A program made the translations under genes and the position numbers. From Clostridia bacterium (GTDB taxonomy: Bacteria; Bacillota; Clostridia; Oscillospirales; Acutalibacteraceae), in NCBI GenBank assembly GCA_017475765.1, contig JAFVEY010000045.1:1-42126 (forward strand): a DNA stretch of 42,126 bases. The letters run 5' to 3'. The notes under the pieces are model-generated. The model saw nothing but the letters and a program-made list of their open reading frames with translations. It searched no databases and had not been told where the DNA came from. Shown piece by piece: positions 8,086 through 16,783 of this stretch. Position 1 is the first letter of the stretch. Each line of letters opens with the position of its first letter.

Positions 8086-10377
8086 ATGAAACGACCGCTG
8101 GCAGTGATAGGCTTTTCATATACGGCTGCATTGGCGGTCGCTTTTATAGCAGGAACAGACAAAGCATTGCTCCTTGCGGCTGTCATGGCAGCGTTCGGTA
8201 TTCTATCGCTGATTCCGAAGGAAATGCGGAAAAATAAAACCGTATTGGCTTCCTGTCTTTCTGCTGCTGCCGCACTTATGATGTTTTACGGATTCAATAT
8301 TGCCTATCTCACACCATGTGAAAATCTTTATGGAAAAAGTGTTATTGTAACGGCAGCGATTACTGATCTTCCGTACTGCCAGTATGACAGATATTATTAC
8401 AGATTGGAGATCAGCGAAACCGAACCGTATTATAACACCAACCATACAACGGCAGTCGTATCCTCAAAAAGTCAGATCAGCATAAAGCCTTATGATATGA
8501 TCAAGGCAAAAGTAAGGTTTTATGAAAAGGGCGATGAAAGCTATTATTATCACAGCATTGCAGGCGGCGTTTTCCTCAGGGGAAGTATAGATACTGATGA
8601 GGAGATCGTGATATCCGAACAAAGGGAGAAGCCGCTGTATTATTATGCGCTGATGATACGCAGCAGTATGACAGACATCATCAATTCCGAGCTTTCGCCT
8701 GAAAGAGCCGGCTTTGTAAGAGCGCTTCTTCTCGGAGATAAAACGGGTTTGACAGCCGATCAGAGCGAGGCATTCCGAAAGGCGGGAATATCCCATATCA
8801 TTGCTGTGTCGGGATTTCATCTTTCCGTTCTGACGCAGCTGATGATGTTGGTTTTATATTTTCTGACTCTGAAAAGAAAACGGGCAGTGTCTTTATTGTG
8901 TACCGTATTTGTGTTTATGTATATGGCGGTTGTAGGATTTTCGCCATCCATCGTCAGAGCAGGAATCATGCAGATACTGTTTCTGATGTCCGAAGCGATT
9001 ATTGCAAAAACGGATTCGCTGAATTCTCTCGGTCTTGCCGCTCTGATAATTTGCTTCAGAAATCCCTATTCGGCTGTTGATCCGAGCTTTCTGCTTTCAT
9101 TTTCGGCGACCTTGGGAATCATCCTTTGCAGCGAAAGAATGAAAACCGCCTTGATTGAAAATCTCCGTCCGATGAAGGAAGGCAGCCGGCTGTATTTCAG
9201 CAAAGCGAAAAAACGGATCGCACCTGCCGCAAAGAGTGTGATCTCTGTTGTGACAGTAACGATCTCGGCTATGCTGTTCACCACACCAATCATGCTGATC
9301 TATTTCAAAAGTTTTGCTGTCTATTCGCTGCTTTTCAATCTTCTTGTCAGCTTTGCAGCATCAATGCTGATATTTTGTTCAGCATTGATGGTGATTTTCA
9401 AGGCGGGCGTGATTCTTTCATTAGCGGCATTACCGTTTGCAGTTATTTCATCTTTATTGACGGATTATATTTTTTGGGTAGTATCAACAATCGGATATTT
9501 TCCTTCTCCGATTTTGTATGCTTCATCGGAATTTGTGCCGATCTGTCTTATCATATCGGGTTCAGCGGCAATCGTTTATTATGCGCTGATGAAAAAGAAA
9601 AAAGCATTCCGACTGTCTGTGGTGACCATCTTGCTGGTATTTGCGGCAGGAGCCGCCGCCGATCATTTCATCAAACATGACAGCATCAAGCTGTCAGTTC
9701 TTGATACGGGTGAAGGTTTGTCGGTGATACTTTCGGATGGAAATGATACAGCTGTGCTTTCGTGCGGCGGAAGCTATGACCAGTCTTACAGCATGAGCCA
9801 TTATCTTGAGATATCATCGGCAGATAAGATATCCTATCTTCTGCTTCTTGACAAAAAGGCATCGTGTTCGGGATATGCAGGCGCTGTTTTTGAAGATCAC
9901 ACCATTGATACAGTTCAGGTGTATGATATTGATGGCTTCAAGGAAAGCATACAGGAAAACATAGGGAAAAGTCAAAATGTGATATACTGCAGCTATTCGG
10001 ATAATGCACCTACTGTTGTACATTGGAAGAAGATTGATATCCATGTCATCAAAACCAGATACGGCGGTGCGGTTTATTTTGAAATTAATGGCAAATCCGT
10101 TTTGCTTTGCGAAAGCAAAACGGATTGTTTACAGCTGCCGCAGGACTGGCGGCAGCCGGATTATCTTATATTCAGCGGTACTCTGACAAACGGCGGCTGT
10201 ATCAGAGCGTCCGATATCATACTGTCCGATACGCAGGATCATTCGGCGGCGGATCTGTCATCAGTCACCAATTCCGCAGATAAGATTTATTGCACCGGAG
10301 GATCGGGGGATATTGCGCTTCGCATATATCCCGATCAAAGCATTACCATCAGGAGGGAAAGAGTTTGGCTAAGCTGA
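8086..10377 (+). CDS. comEC: ComEC/Rec2 family competence protein with degenerate MBL domain
   Basis: Inner-membrane channel protein for uptake of single-stranded DNA. The 763-residue protein has N-terminal membrane segments and a soluble DUF4131/OB-like region (about 1-190), then the polytopic Competence domain (about 195-500) with the recognisable VRALLLGDKTGL and SGISHIIAVSGFHLS-type motifs (here AGISHIIAVSGFHLSVL) and VVGFSPSIVRAGIM. The C-terminal region (about 535-763) has the layout of the metallo-beta-lactamase domain normally present, but its metal-binding residues are gone: the DVGQGD segment reads DTGEG, and the HPDxDH metal motif position reads LLLDKKASCSGYAG. No other com genes are nearby. 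RBS GGAGG lies at 8073-8077. holA overlaps its 3' end by 13 bases. Confidence 0.9.
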   Translation: MKRPLAVIGFSYTAALAVAFIAGTDKALLLAAVMAAFGILSLIPKEMRKNKTVLASCLSAAAALMMFYGFNIAYLTPCENLYGKSVIVTAAITDLPYCQYDRYYYRLEISETEPYYNTNHTTAVVSSKSQISIKPYDMIKAKVRFYEKGDESYYYHSIAGGVFLRGSIDTDEEIVISEQREKPLYYYALMIRSSMTDIINSELSPERAGFVRALLLGDKTGLTADQSEAFRKAGISHIIAVSGFHLSVLTQLMMLVLYFLTLKRKRAVSLLCTVFVFMYMAVVGFSPSIVRAGIMQILFLMSEAIIAKTDSLNSLGLAALIICFRNPYSAVDPSFLLSFSATLGIILCSERMKTALIENLRPMKEGSRLYFSKAKKRIAPAAKSVISVVTVTISAMLFTTPIMLIYFKSFAVYSLLFNLLVSFAASMLIFCSALMVIFKAGVILSLAALPFAVISSLLTDYIFWVVSTIGYFPSPILYASSEFVPICLIISGSAAIVYYALMKKKKAFRLSVVTILLVFAAGAAADHFIKHDSIKLSVLDTGEGLSVILSDGNDTAVLSCGGSYDQSYSMSHYLEISSADKISYLLLLDKKASCSGYAGAVFEDHTIDTVQVYDIDGFKESIQENIGKSQNVIYCSYSDNAPTVVHWKKIDIHVIKTRYGGAVYFEINGKSVLLCESKTDCLQLPQDWRQPDYLIFSGTLTNGGCIRASDIILSDTQDHSAADLSSVTNSADKIYCTGGSGDIALRIYPDQSITIRRERVWLS

Positions 10378-11432
10378 CTGTTCAGGATTTTAAAAAGGAG
10401 CTTTCTTCTGGAAAGCTGAAAAACATCTATCTGATTTTCGGAACTGAAAAATATCTTGTCAAAAAGTATACCGAACAGCTGATCAATAAGGCGGCAGGAA
10501 AAACGCCGTCCGAATTTGATTTTATCAGGCTGGATTCCGATGCCGGATTGGATGAGATATTTGATTCGGCAGAGATGCTGCCGATGTTTTCCGAAAGGAA
10601 ATGTGTCTGTGTCACGGATTATGACATTAATGCGCTTTCTGAATCCGATTATAAGCAGCTTGCAGAGCTGGCGGCAGATATTTCTCCGTCAACGGTTCTT
10701 ATTTTTACAATGCCGACTTTGTCCTATGAGGAAAAGAAAAAGAGCGGAGATAAAAAGCAAAGCAGATTCAAAAAATGGATTGCAGCCGTTGAAAAATCGG
10801 GAAGCGTTCTGGAGCTTAACAGGCTGGAGGATATGCAGCTTGAAAGAACGCTTGTTTCATGGGCGGACAGGGACGGCTCAAAGCTGACATCCGTCAATGC
10901 TGCAAAAATTATTTCGATGGTCGGCAGCGATCTTACTGCGCTCAGAAATGAAATGGACAAGCTGACAGCTTATGCTGACGGCGGAGAAATTACAAGAGAG
11001 ATTATTGAACTGCTGTGTGTGAAAAATACGGAATCCAATATTTATGCCATTTCAAACTCAATCACGGCAAATGATTTCAATGCGACATACAGGCAGCTGC
11101 ATCTTCTGTTCGGCGAGAATGAAAAGCCCGAAATTATACTCTATTATCTCAGCTCGGCTTTTGTGGATATGTACAGGATGAGAGTTGCTTCGGAAAGCGG
11201 AAAAACCATATCCGATGTGGGAAAGGACTTTAAATACGGTAGAAGAGAATTTGTTCTGAAAAATGCAAGAGCAAGCAGTTCAAGATATTCGACACGTTCT
11301 CTCAGGAGGATTCTCGATGCCATACTTGAAACCGATATCAAGCTGAAAAGCACAAGGGGCGATTCGGAAATATTGTTGGAAACGCTTGTCGCAAAGCTGC
11401 TTATTATTGCAAAAGAGGGAAATGCAGAATGA
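10365..11432 (+). CDS. holA: DNA polymerase III subunit delta
   Basis: Clamp-loader subunit that opens the beta sliding clamp. The product of about 355 residues has the HolA organisation: N-terminal AAA+-like fold starting near FKKELSSGKLKNIYLIFGTEKYL, a helical middle segment with LVSWADRDGSKLTSVNAAKI, and a C-terminal collar domain ending with the LVAKLLIIA helix. The start is taken as TTG at 10365, with AGGAGGG at 10351-10357 seven bases upstream; the family usually begins just before the TVQDFKK-type helix. This start lies inside the end of comEC, an order (comEC-holA) seen widely in Firmicutes. The stop overlaps the next start. Confidence 0.92.
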   Translation: MAKLTVQDFKKELSSGKLKNIYLIFGTEKYLVKKYTEQLINKAAGKTPSEFDFIRLDSDAGLDEIFDSAEMLPMFSERKCVCVTDYDINALSESDYKQLAELAADISPSTVLIFTMPTLSYEEKKKSGDKKQSRFKKWIAAVEKSGSVLELNRLEDMQLERTLVSWADRDGSKLTSVNAAKIISMVGSDLTALRNEMDKLTAYADGGEITREIIELLCVKNTESNIYAISNSITANDFNATYRQLHLLFGENEKPEIILYYLSSAFVDMYRMRVASESGKTISDVGKDFKYGRREFVLKNARASSSRYSTRSLRRILDAILETDIKLKSTRGDSEILLETLVAKLLIIAKEGNAE

Positions 11433-12040
11433 TCAGAATTAAAGAAGCCGTTATCGTAGAGGGAAAATATGACAAAATCAAACTCTCCAATTTTATTGAT
11501 GGACTGATTATCACAACAGAAGGCTTTGGTATTTTTAAAAATAAGGAAAAGCAGGTGCTTATCCGCCGTCTTGCTCAGACAAGGGGAATATTGATTCTGA
11601 CCGACAGCGACGGCGCAGGCTTCGTTATCAGAAATTTCCTCAAGGGCAGCGTTCCCAAGGAAAAGATAAAACACGCCTATATACCTGATATTTTGGGAAA
11701 GGAAAAGCGCAAAGATAAGCCCTCAAAGGAGGGCAAGCTTGGAGTGGAAGGCATATCGGAGGAAATTCTTTCAAAGGCAATTGCAGCATCGGGTGCTGAA
11801 TGTACGCTGACGGAGGGAACGAAAAAAACACCCGGAGATATTACAAAGGCTGATTTATTTGAATATGGTCTGAGCGGCGGCAGCAATGCTGCAAAGTACA
11901 GAGCAATGTTAAAGGAATATCTGAATTTGCCTATGAACATGACAGCCAATTCTATGCTTGATTTGCTTAACTGTATGATGACAAAAGAGGAATTTACGGA
12001 AATATGTGAAAAACTTTACGGTGGTGAGAACAATGCTTGA
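11429..12040 (+). CDS. rnmV: Toprim-domain ribonuclease M5-like protein
   Basis: Resembles ribonuclease M5, the Toprim nuclease that matures 5S rRNA in Firmicutes. The 203-residue protein starts with IKEAVIVEGKYDK, giving the Toprim glutamate at residue 11, and has the DSDGAG motif at 59-64 (DxD pair), typical metal-binding residues. The C-terminal part (about 100-203) resembles the DUF4093 region found with this family in clostridia. RBS GAGGG is at about 11416-11420 inside the end of holA, which it overlaps by four bases. The call as the true 5S-processing enzyme is inferred from family similarity; no 5S gene is in the window. Confidence 0.82.
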   Translation: MIRIKEAVIVEGKYDKIKLSNFIDGLIITTEGFGIFKNKEKQVLIRRLAQTRGILILTDSDGAGFVIRNFLKGSVPKEKIKHAYIPDILGKEKRKDKPSKEGKLGVEGISEEILSKAIAASGAECTLTEGTKKTPGDITKADLFEYGLSGGSNAAKYRAMLKEYLNLPMNMTANSMLDLLNCMMTKEEFTEICEKLYGGENNA

Positions 12041-12938
12041 TATTACACTTCTCGGAACGGGAGGAATGCTTCCCCTGAAAAATCGCTGGCTTACCTCCTG
12101 TATTATCATCTGCGAGGGCAGAAGTATTCTGATCGACTGCGGGGAGGGAACACAGATTGCGCTGAAAAATACAAAATGCCGTATGAAACCGATTGATCTG
12201 ATATGTATCACGCATTTTCATGCGGATCATCTGTCAGGACTTCCGGGATTTTTATTATCTATGGGAAATGAGGGCAGAACGGAGCCTGTCACGATCGCAG
12301 GACCGAAAGGACTTGAAGATATTGTCAGGAGTCTTTGTGTGATCGCTCCGAATCTTCCGTTTGAGATCTGCTTTATGGAGTTTTGTGCGCTAAAGGAATT
12401 TCAATGGGCAAAGCTCCGTATCATCCCGTTCAGAGCCGAGCATAGTGTTGAATGTTTAGGCTACACCTTTCTGCTTCCGAGAAGCGGAAAATTTGATCCT
12501 GTTCTTGCAAGGAAAAATAATGTGCCGGTGTCCTTGTGGTCAAGACTGCAAAAAGGGGAAACCGTAACGGAAGGTGGAAGAAGCTATACGCCTGATATGG
12601 TGATGGGCAAAAGCCGCAAAGGACTGAAGGTGACATACTGCACCGATTCCAGACCGACCAAAAATATAGCAGATCATGCCAAGGATTCGGATCTGTTTAT
12701 CTGTGAGGGACTTTACTATGATCCCGGAAAGCTCGCACGGGCAAAGAAAACGGGTCATATGCTTTACAGCGAAGCGGCGGAGCTTGCCAGATCAGCACAG
12801 GTAAAGCGCTTATGGCTTACACATTACAGTCCTGCCGTTGAATTTCCTGAAGAGGGACTTTCTGCCGCAAGAGAGATATTCCCTGATACGGAATGTGGTT
12901 TTGACGGGAAGAATATCCTGCTTCATTTTGAAAACTGA
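12033..12938 (+). CDS. rnz: Ribonuclease Z family metallo-beta-lactamase protein
   Basis: Likely tRNA 3'-processing endonuclease. The 301-residue protein has the beta-lactamase-fold metal motif HFHADH at residues 61-66 with flanking THFHADHLSGLPG, an N-terminal TLLGTGG and SILIDCGEGTQ typical of RNase Z, the FRAEHSVECLGYTF histidine segment, TYCTDSRPT (DSR motif) and the C-terminal LTHYSP histidine. Length matches long-known bacterial RNase Z. ATG at 12033 is preferred since GGTGGTGAG at 12020-12028 precedes it and the protein then begins at the fold; it overlaps the preceding gene by eight bases. ELAC-type arylsulfatase-like homologs remain a small alternative. Confidence 0.86.
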   Translation: MLDITLLGTGGMLPLKNRWLTSCIIICEGRSILIDCGEGTQIALKNTKCRMKPIDLICITHFHADHLSGLPGFLLSMGNEGRTEPVTIAGPKGLEDIVRSLCVIAPNLPFEICFMEFCALKEFQWAKLRIIPFRAEHSVECLGYTFLLPRSGKFDPVLARKNNVPVSLWSRLQKGETVTEGGRSYTPDMVMGKSRKGLKVTYCTDSRPTKNIADHAKDSDLFICEGLYYDPGKLARAKKTGHMLYSEAAELARSAQVKRLWLTHYSPAVEFPEEGLSAAREIFPDTECGFDGKNILLHFEN

Positions 12939-12940
12939 TC

Positions 12941-12990
12941 AGATTGACGGAATCATACAGAAATACCATATTATTCCGTCAATCTGTTTT
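12941..12990. terminator. Convergent hairpin between rnz and feoB
   Basis: A perfect 13-base inverted repeat, AGATTGACGGAAT at 12941-12953 and ATTCCGTCAATCT at 12973-12985, with a 19-base loop. On the plus strand it is followed by GTTTT and on the minus strand by a weaker GATCAGTTTT. It lies three bases after the rnz stop and ends near the feoB stop at 12989, so it most likely ends transcription from both sides, more efficiently for rnz. The long loop and short T-run make it an imperfect intrinsic terminator. Confidence 0.65.
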
Positions 12991-15040
12991 ATAACCATAG
13001 GCTTAGCACAGCATTGGCGACAAAGCAGCATATTATTCCGCACAGCGTAGGAATGAGAAAGGACAGGAGCGTATATTTTATGCTTTTTGTTTCCTTGTAT
13101 ACTGTAATGCAGGTGGTCGAACACGGAAAGTGCATTAAAGTAAACAGCATAGCACATACAGCAGTTTTAATCGTCCAGCCGTTAGAGACAAGAATTTCCT
13201 GAAGCTGTGCAAGACTTCCGTATTCCGTCATTGTGCCTCCGCTGAGATAAATCATCAGAATGATCGGAATGACGATTTCGTTTGCCGGAAATCCTAAAAT
13301 AAATCCCGTTAAAATGGCACCGTCCAATCCGATCCAGCCGGCAGCAGGATCAAGAAATTCTGTCATATACATGATAAGTGCCTTGTCATTAACAAAAATA
13401 TTGGCAAGCACCCATATCAAAGCTCCGGCAGGAATGGCAACGGCAACAGCTCTTCCGAGGACAAAAACAGTCCTGTCCAGAAGCGAACGCACAATTGTTT
13501 TGCCTATCTGCGGCATCCGGTAGGGCGGCAGTTCAAGAAGAAAGCTCTTTTGTCCTGTTTTAAGAATTGTGGAGGAAAGCAGCTTTGTGATTCCGAGCGA
13601 TACAGCAATGCTGAAAGTGATTACTGTCACAAGAATCAATGTGCCTGCTGCCGACTGCATTCCCATCGGCAGACATCCTGCAAAGAAGATGGTGATGATG
13701 GCAATCAGCGCCGGGAATCTTCCATTGCACGGGGAAAAGTTATTGGTCAGCATTGCGATTCGTCTTTCGTTCTGATTGCCGATGATCCGGCAGCCTGTCA
13801 CGCCGCAGGCATTACAGCCGAACCCCATCATCATTGTTAGTGACTGTTTGCCATTTGTTCCTGCTTTTGAGAAGATACCATCCAAATCAAATGCTGCTCT
13901 CGGAAGATAGCCGAGGTCTTCCAGCAGAGTAAAGAGGGGGAAAAATATTGCCATCGGAGGAAGCATCACGGAAACAACATTGGAAAGAGTGGTATAAATG
14001 CCGTCTATGAAAAAATCTGTCAGTCCTTTATTGGCATTGATTCCTTCAAAAAATTCCTTCAGTCTGCCGCCGAGACAGGAAAACAGCGCCGCAAGCCATT
14101 CTGAAGGATAATTTGCGCCCGAAATGGTGATATAGAATATCAGAGCAAACAGCAAAAACATGATCGGAATACCAAAACGCTTTGATGTCAGTATAAGGTC
14201 GAGCTTTCTGTCACGGGGCGAATAATTGGAGGAATCCGTTCTGACGCACAGACCGTATATTTCCGAGCAGCGGCGGACATATTCCTCGTGCATGGCAGCG
14301 CTGATCTCCTCTGAGGACAGACCGGCATTTTGCAGAGCTGCCGGGAAATATTCATTATTTTTAAATCCAAGCTCCTCTGCTGCCCTTGCTTTGTCGGTGC
14401 TTTTCAGGATATGTAAAGCCCTGCACCGCTTTTTGTCATCACATATATCCATACGTCTGGAAAGCAGCTCCGCCGCTTTTTCAATCGGTTCATTAAACCT
14501 TCTTCTGATACGGAAGGTTTTTCTTTTACCGCTGCTAACATCATAAACACAGCGCATAAGCTCGTCAAGTCCTTTTTTTGACCTTGCGGCGGTTCTGATA
14601 ACGGGAACTCCAAGCTGGAGAGAAAGCTCATCTGTGTCGATGATGATATGCTTTTTTTCGGCTTCGTCTGCAAGATTCAGGCATACCACAGCTTTTTCGG
14701 TAACTTCCAGAATCTGCAGTACAAGATTCAGATTACGTTCAAGTCCCGAAGCATCGGCAACGATAACGATACAGTCATATCTGTCTGAAAAAACGGCTCT
14801 CATTGCGGCGGCTTCATCCGGAGAGCTTGCTTCAAGCGAATATGTTCCCGGAAGATCAAGCAGCCTGAATTCACAGCCGTTATATTGACAGCTTCCTTCG
14901 GCAGAGCTGACGGTTTTTCCCGCCCAGTTGCCCGTATGCTGTTTCATTCCTGTCAGAGCGTTGAAAACGGTGCTTTTGCCGACATTGGGGTTTCCGGCAA
15001 GAAGCACGGTATAATGGTTCTCGGCTGCAGATTCCTTCAA
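12989..15040 (-). CDS. feoB: Ferrous iron transport protein B
   Basis: Inner-membrane Fe(II) transporter with a cytosolic G domain. The 683-residue protein has an N-terminal GTPase with G1 GNPNVGKS at residues 16-23, G3 DLPGTYSL and G4 NLAD (NxxD), then a helical insert and a membrane domain with gate regions such as GFGCNACGVTGCRIIGN with clustered cysteines. TTG at 15040 is chosen because AAGGAG lies eight bases before it in the end of feoA and the protein then begins at the G domain; a GTG four codons upstream has its site too close. It is transcribed with feoA and ends at a shared hairpin with rnz. Confidence 0.95.
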   Translation of the reverse strand: MKESAAENHYTVLLAGNPNVGKSTVFNALTGMKQHTGNWAGKTVSSAEGSCQYNGCEFRLLDLPGTYSLEASSPDEAAAMRAVFSDRYDCIVIVADASGLERNLNLVLQILEVTEKAVVCLNLADEAEKKHIIIDTDELSLQLGVPVIRTAARSKKGLDELMRCVYDVSSGKRKTFRIRRRFNEPIEKAAELLSRRMDICDDKKRCRALHILKSTDKARAAEELGFKNNEYFPAALQNAGLSSEEISAAMHEEYVRRCSEIYGLCVRTDSSNYSPRDRKLDLILTSKRFGIPIMFLLFALIFYITISGANYPSEWLAALFSCLGGRLKEFFEGINANKGLTDFFIDGIYTTLSNVVSVMLPPMAIFFPLFTLLEDLGYLPRAAFDLDGIFSKAGTNGKQSLTMMMGFGCNACGVTGCRIIGNQNERRIAMLTNNFSPCNGRFPALIAIITIFFAGCLPMGMQSAAGTLILVTVITFSIAVSLGITKLLSSTILKTGQKSFLLELPPYRMPQIGKTIVRSLLDRTVFVLGRAVAVAIPAGALIWVLANIFVNDKALIMYMTEFLDPAAGWIGLDGAILTGFILGFPANEIVIPIILMIYLSGGTMTEYGSLAQLQEILVSNGWTIKTAVCAMLFTLMHFPCSTTCITVYKETKSIKYTLLSFLIPTLCGIICCFVANAVLSLWL

Positions 15041-15045
15041 GGCTG

Positions 15046-15300
15046 TCACTCCTTCTGATCGGGATAGCTTACGAATATATGATCGGCGTCTTTTTTTCTG
15101 ACCGCCATAAGAGTACCTCTGAAATAGTAGGCGCAGGGGTCTCCGCACGGGGCTTTGAATGCGGCTTCTATGTCCGTGCCGCATATAAGACCGAAGCGCA
15201 TCAGTCCTGTTTTTTTGTCGGCATTATCAGGAAGGCTTCTGACAACGGCAGTACAGCCGCACGGAAGCTCGCTGAGACGAAAAATAGGATTGCTGTTCAT
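15046..15300 (-). CDS. feoA: Ferrous iron transport protein A
   Basis: Small cytosolic SH3-like protein that works with FeoB in ferrous iron uptake. The 84-residue protein has the FeoA pattern: LSELPCGCTAVVRSL, then the RFGLICGTDIEAAFKAPCGDPCAYYFRGTLMAVRKKDAD region; cysteines are more frequent than usual. ATG at 15300 is preferred since GGAG on the minus strand sits seven bases upstream; an ATG 21 bases further upstream is possible. Stop lies five bases before the feoB TTG start. No FeoC gene follows. Regulator site not identified in the 200-base gap shared with cmk. Confidence 0.88.
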   Translation of the reverse strand: MNSNPIFRLSELPCGCTAVVRSLPDNADKKTGLMRFGLICGTDIEAAFKAPCGDPCAYYFRGTLMAVRKKDADHIFVSYPDQKE

Positions 15301-15443
15301 TTTTGATCTCCGTTCTTTCATTTTTAGTGTTCAATATTATTGTATGCCTGAATTTTCATGATGTTACAGTCTAATGGATTTGATTGATAATGTCCTTTGC
15401 CGACAATTTATTGATATTTTATAACGGAAAGGCATAATGACGA

Positions 15444-15472
15444 TTGTATTCTCTGATTTAATCTGCTATAAT
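15444..15472 (+). promoter_or_regulatory. Predicted sigma-A promoter for the cmk operon
   Basis: TTGTAT at 15444-15449 and a perfect TATAAT at 15467-15472 are separated by 17 bases, 34 bases before the cmk start. It lies in the 206-base divergent gap between feoA and cmk. I see no clear dyad for an iron regulator in that gap. Confidence 0.75.
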
Positions 15473-15506
15473 GTATATGTAAATATAATTTTCGGAGGAA
15501 TGAAAA

Positions 15507-16172
15507 ATGATATCGGTTGCAATAGACGGCCCCGCCGGTGCGGGAAAAAGTACGATAGCAAAAACAGCAGCTTCAAAGCTTGGCTTTATATATGTCGATA
15601 CAGGAGCGCTTTACCGTGCGGTCGGACTTCAATGTATCAGAAAGGGCATCAATACAGAGGATAATGCTGCAATTATATCCGTGCTGCCCGAAACGGAGAT
15701 AAAAATCGTTTTCCGTGACGGAGAGCAAAGAGTACTGCTGGATGGCTCTGATGTATCTGAGGAAATAAGGACGGAACAGGCTTCTATGACAGCCTCAAAA
15801 GTGTCTTCCGTGCCGGAAGTGAGAGCGTTTCTTCTGGAACTGCAAAGGAGCTTTGCAAAAACGGATAATGTTATTATGGACGGCAGGGATATCGGAACAG
15901 TTGTTCTGCCTGATTCAAAGGTAAAGATTTTTCTGACGGCTTCTCCTGAAGCAAGAGCCAGAAGAAGAACTGCACAGCTGGAAGAAAAGGGTGTTTCTGC
16001 TGATTATGAAACAATACTTTCGGATATAATAAAAAGGGATCATAACGACACGCACAGGGAAACAGCTCCGTTAAAGCCGGCTGCCGACAGTATTCTCCTG
16101 GATACAACAGAGCTTGACCTTGAGCAGTCGATCAACAGAATCATCGAAATCATAAAGGAGAATGTACAATGA
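15507..16172 (+). CDS. cmk: Cytidylate kinase
   Basis: Phosphorylates CMP and dCMP with ATP. The 221-residue protein begins ISVAIDGPAGAGKST, placing the P-loop GPAGAGKS at residues 8-15; FIYVDTGALYRAVG, MDGRDIGTVVLPDS and KIFLTASPEARARRR are the standard Cmk motifs, and the NMP-binding insert is present. A strong GGAGG at 15496-15500 precedes the ATG. It is the first gene of a run with two acyltransferases and ispH-rpsA; cmk-plsC-ispH-rpsA order is well known in clostridia. The stop overlaps the next gene by four bases. Confidence 0.96.
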   Translation: MISVAIDGPAGAGKSTIAKTAASKLGFIYVDTGALYRAVGLQCIRKGINTEDNAAIISVLPETEIKIVFRDGEQRVLLDGSDVSEEIRTEQASMTASKVSSVPEVRAFLLELQRSFAKTDNVIMDGRDIGTVVLPDSKVKIFLTASPEARARRRTAQLEEKGVSADYETILSDIIKRDHNDTHRETAPLKPAADSILLDTTELDLEQSINRIIEIIKENVQ

Positions 16173-16783
16173 AACGCAGTCCTCTTTATGTGTTCGGAAG
16201 ATTATTATTGATCCCGATTTTTAAGCTTTTGTTTTTCTACCAAATCAACGGCAGAGAAAATATACCGAAGGATGGGGCATATATTCTGTGCTCGAATCAT
16301 CTTTCCAACTGCGACCCCGTGTTTCTCGCTGTCATTCAGAAGCGGCAGATATATTACATGGCGAAAGCCGAACTGTTTTCCAATCCGATCATGTCATGGC
16401 TTTACAGAAGATTGGGAGCTTTCCCTGTCCACAGGGGAGCCGGTGACGGTAAGGCAATCAATGAAGCAGAAAAAATAGTCGGCGAGGGAAAGCTGCTCGG
16501 CATATTCATCGAGGGAACACGCTCGAAAACAGGTGAGTTTCTCCGACCGAAATCGGGAGCTTCCATTGTTGCTCATCAGATGCAGGTTCCCGTCATTCCG
16601 ATCTGCATAACGCCGAAAAATAAGAAGATCAAAGCGTTTCAGAAGGTGATCGTGTCTGTCGGAAAACCGCTTTCGGTAAAACAGCTCGGTCTTGAAGGCG
16701 AAGCAGGCGGAGAAGCCTATCGTGCGGCATCGAAAATGATTATGTCTGAAATACAGAAGCTCAGGGAGAATGATCGAAAATAA
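16169..16783 (+). CDS. plsC: 1-acyl-sn-glycerol-3-phosphate acyltransferase (first copy)
   Basis: Transfers an acyl group to lysophosphatidic acid to make phosphatidic acid at the inner membrane face. The 204-residue protein has an N-terminal hydrophobic segment (about 8-25), the catalytic HX4D motif NHLSNCDP with His44 and Asp49, and the FIEGTRSKTGEF block that binds phosphate. It overlaps cmk by four bases (ATGA). Length is typical of the short bacterial family. A second, more divergent member follows directly. Acyl donor and preferred acceptor cannot be read from sequence. Confidence 0.92.
   Translation: MKRSPLYVFGRLLLIPIFKLLFFYQINGRENIPKDGAYILCSNHLSNCDPVFLAVIQKRQIYYMAKAELFSNPIMSWLYRRLGAFPVHRGAGDGKAINEAEKIVGEGKLLGIFIEGTRSKTGEFLRPKSGASIVAHQMQVPVIPICITPKNKKIKAFQKVIVSVGKPLSVKQLGLEGEAGGEAYRAASKMIMSEIQKLRENDRK

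Noticed and set aside
14640-14700. FeoB G4 motif NLAD as a defect
   Set aside because: It still fits NxxD, so guanine recognition is expected to be kept.
15301-15443. Possible iron-regulator operator between feoA and cmk
   Set aside because: Only short AT-rich partial repeats are visible; no convincing Fur or DtxR type dyad could be supported by eye.
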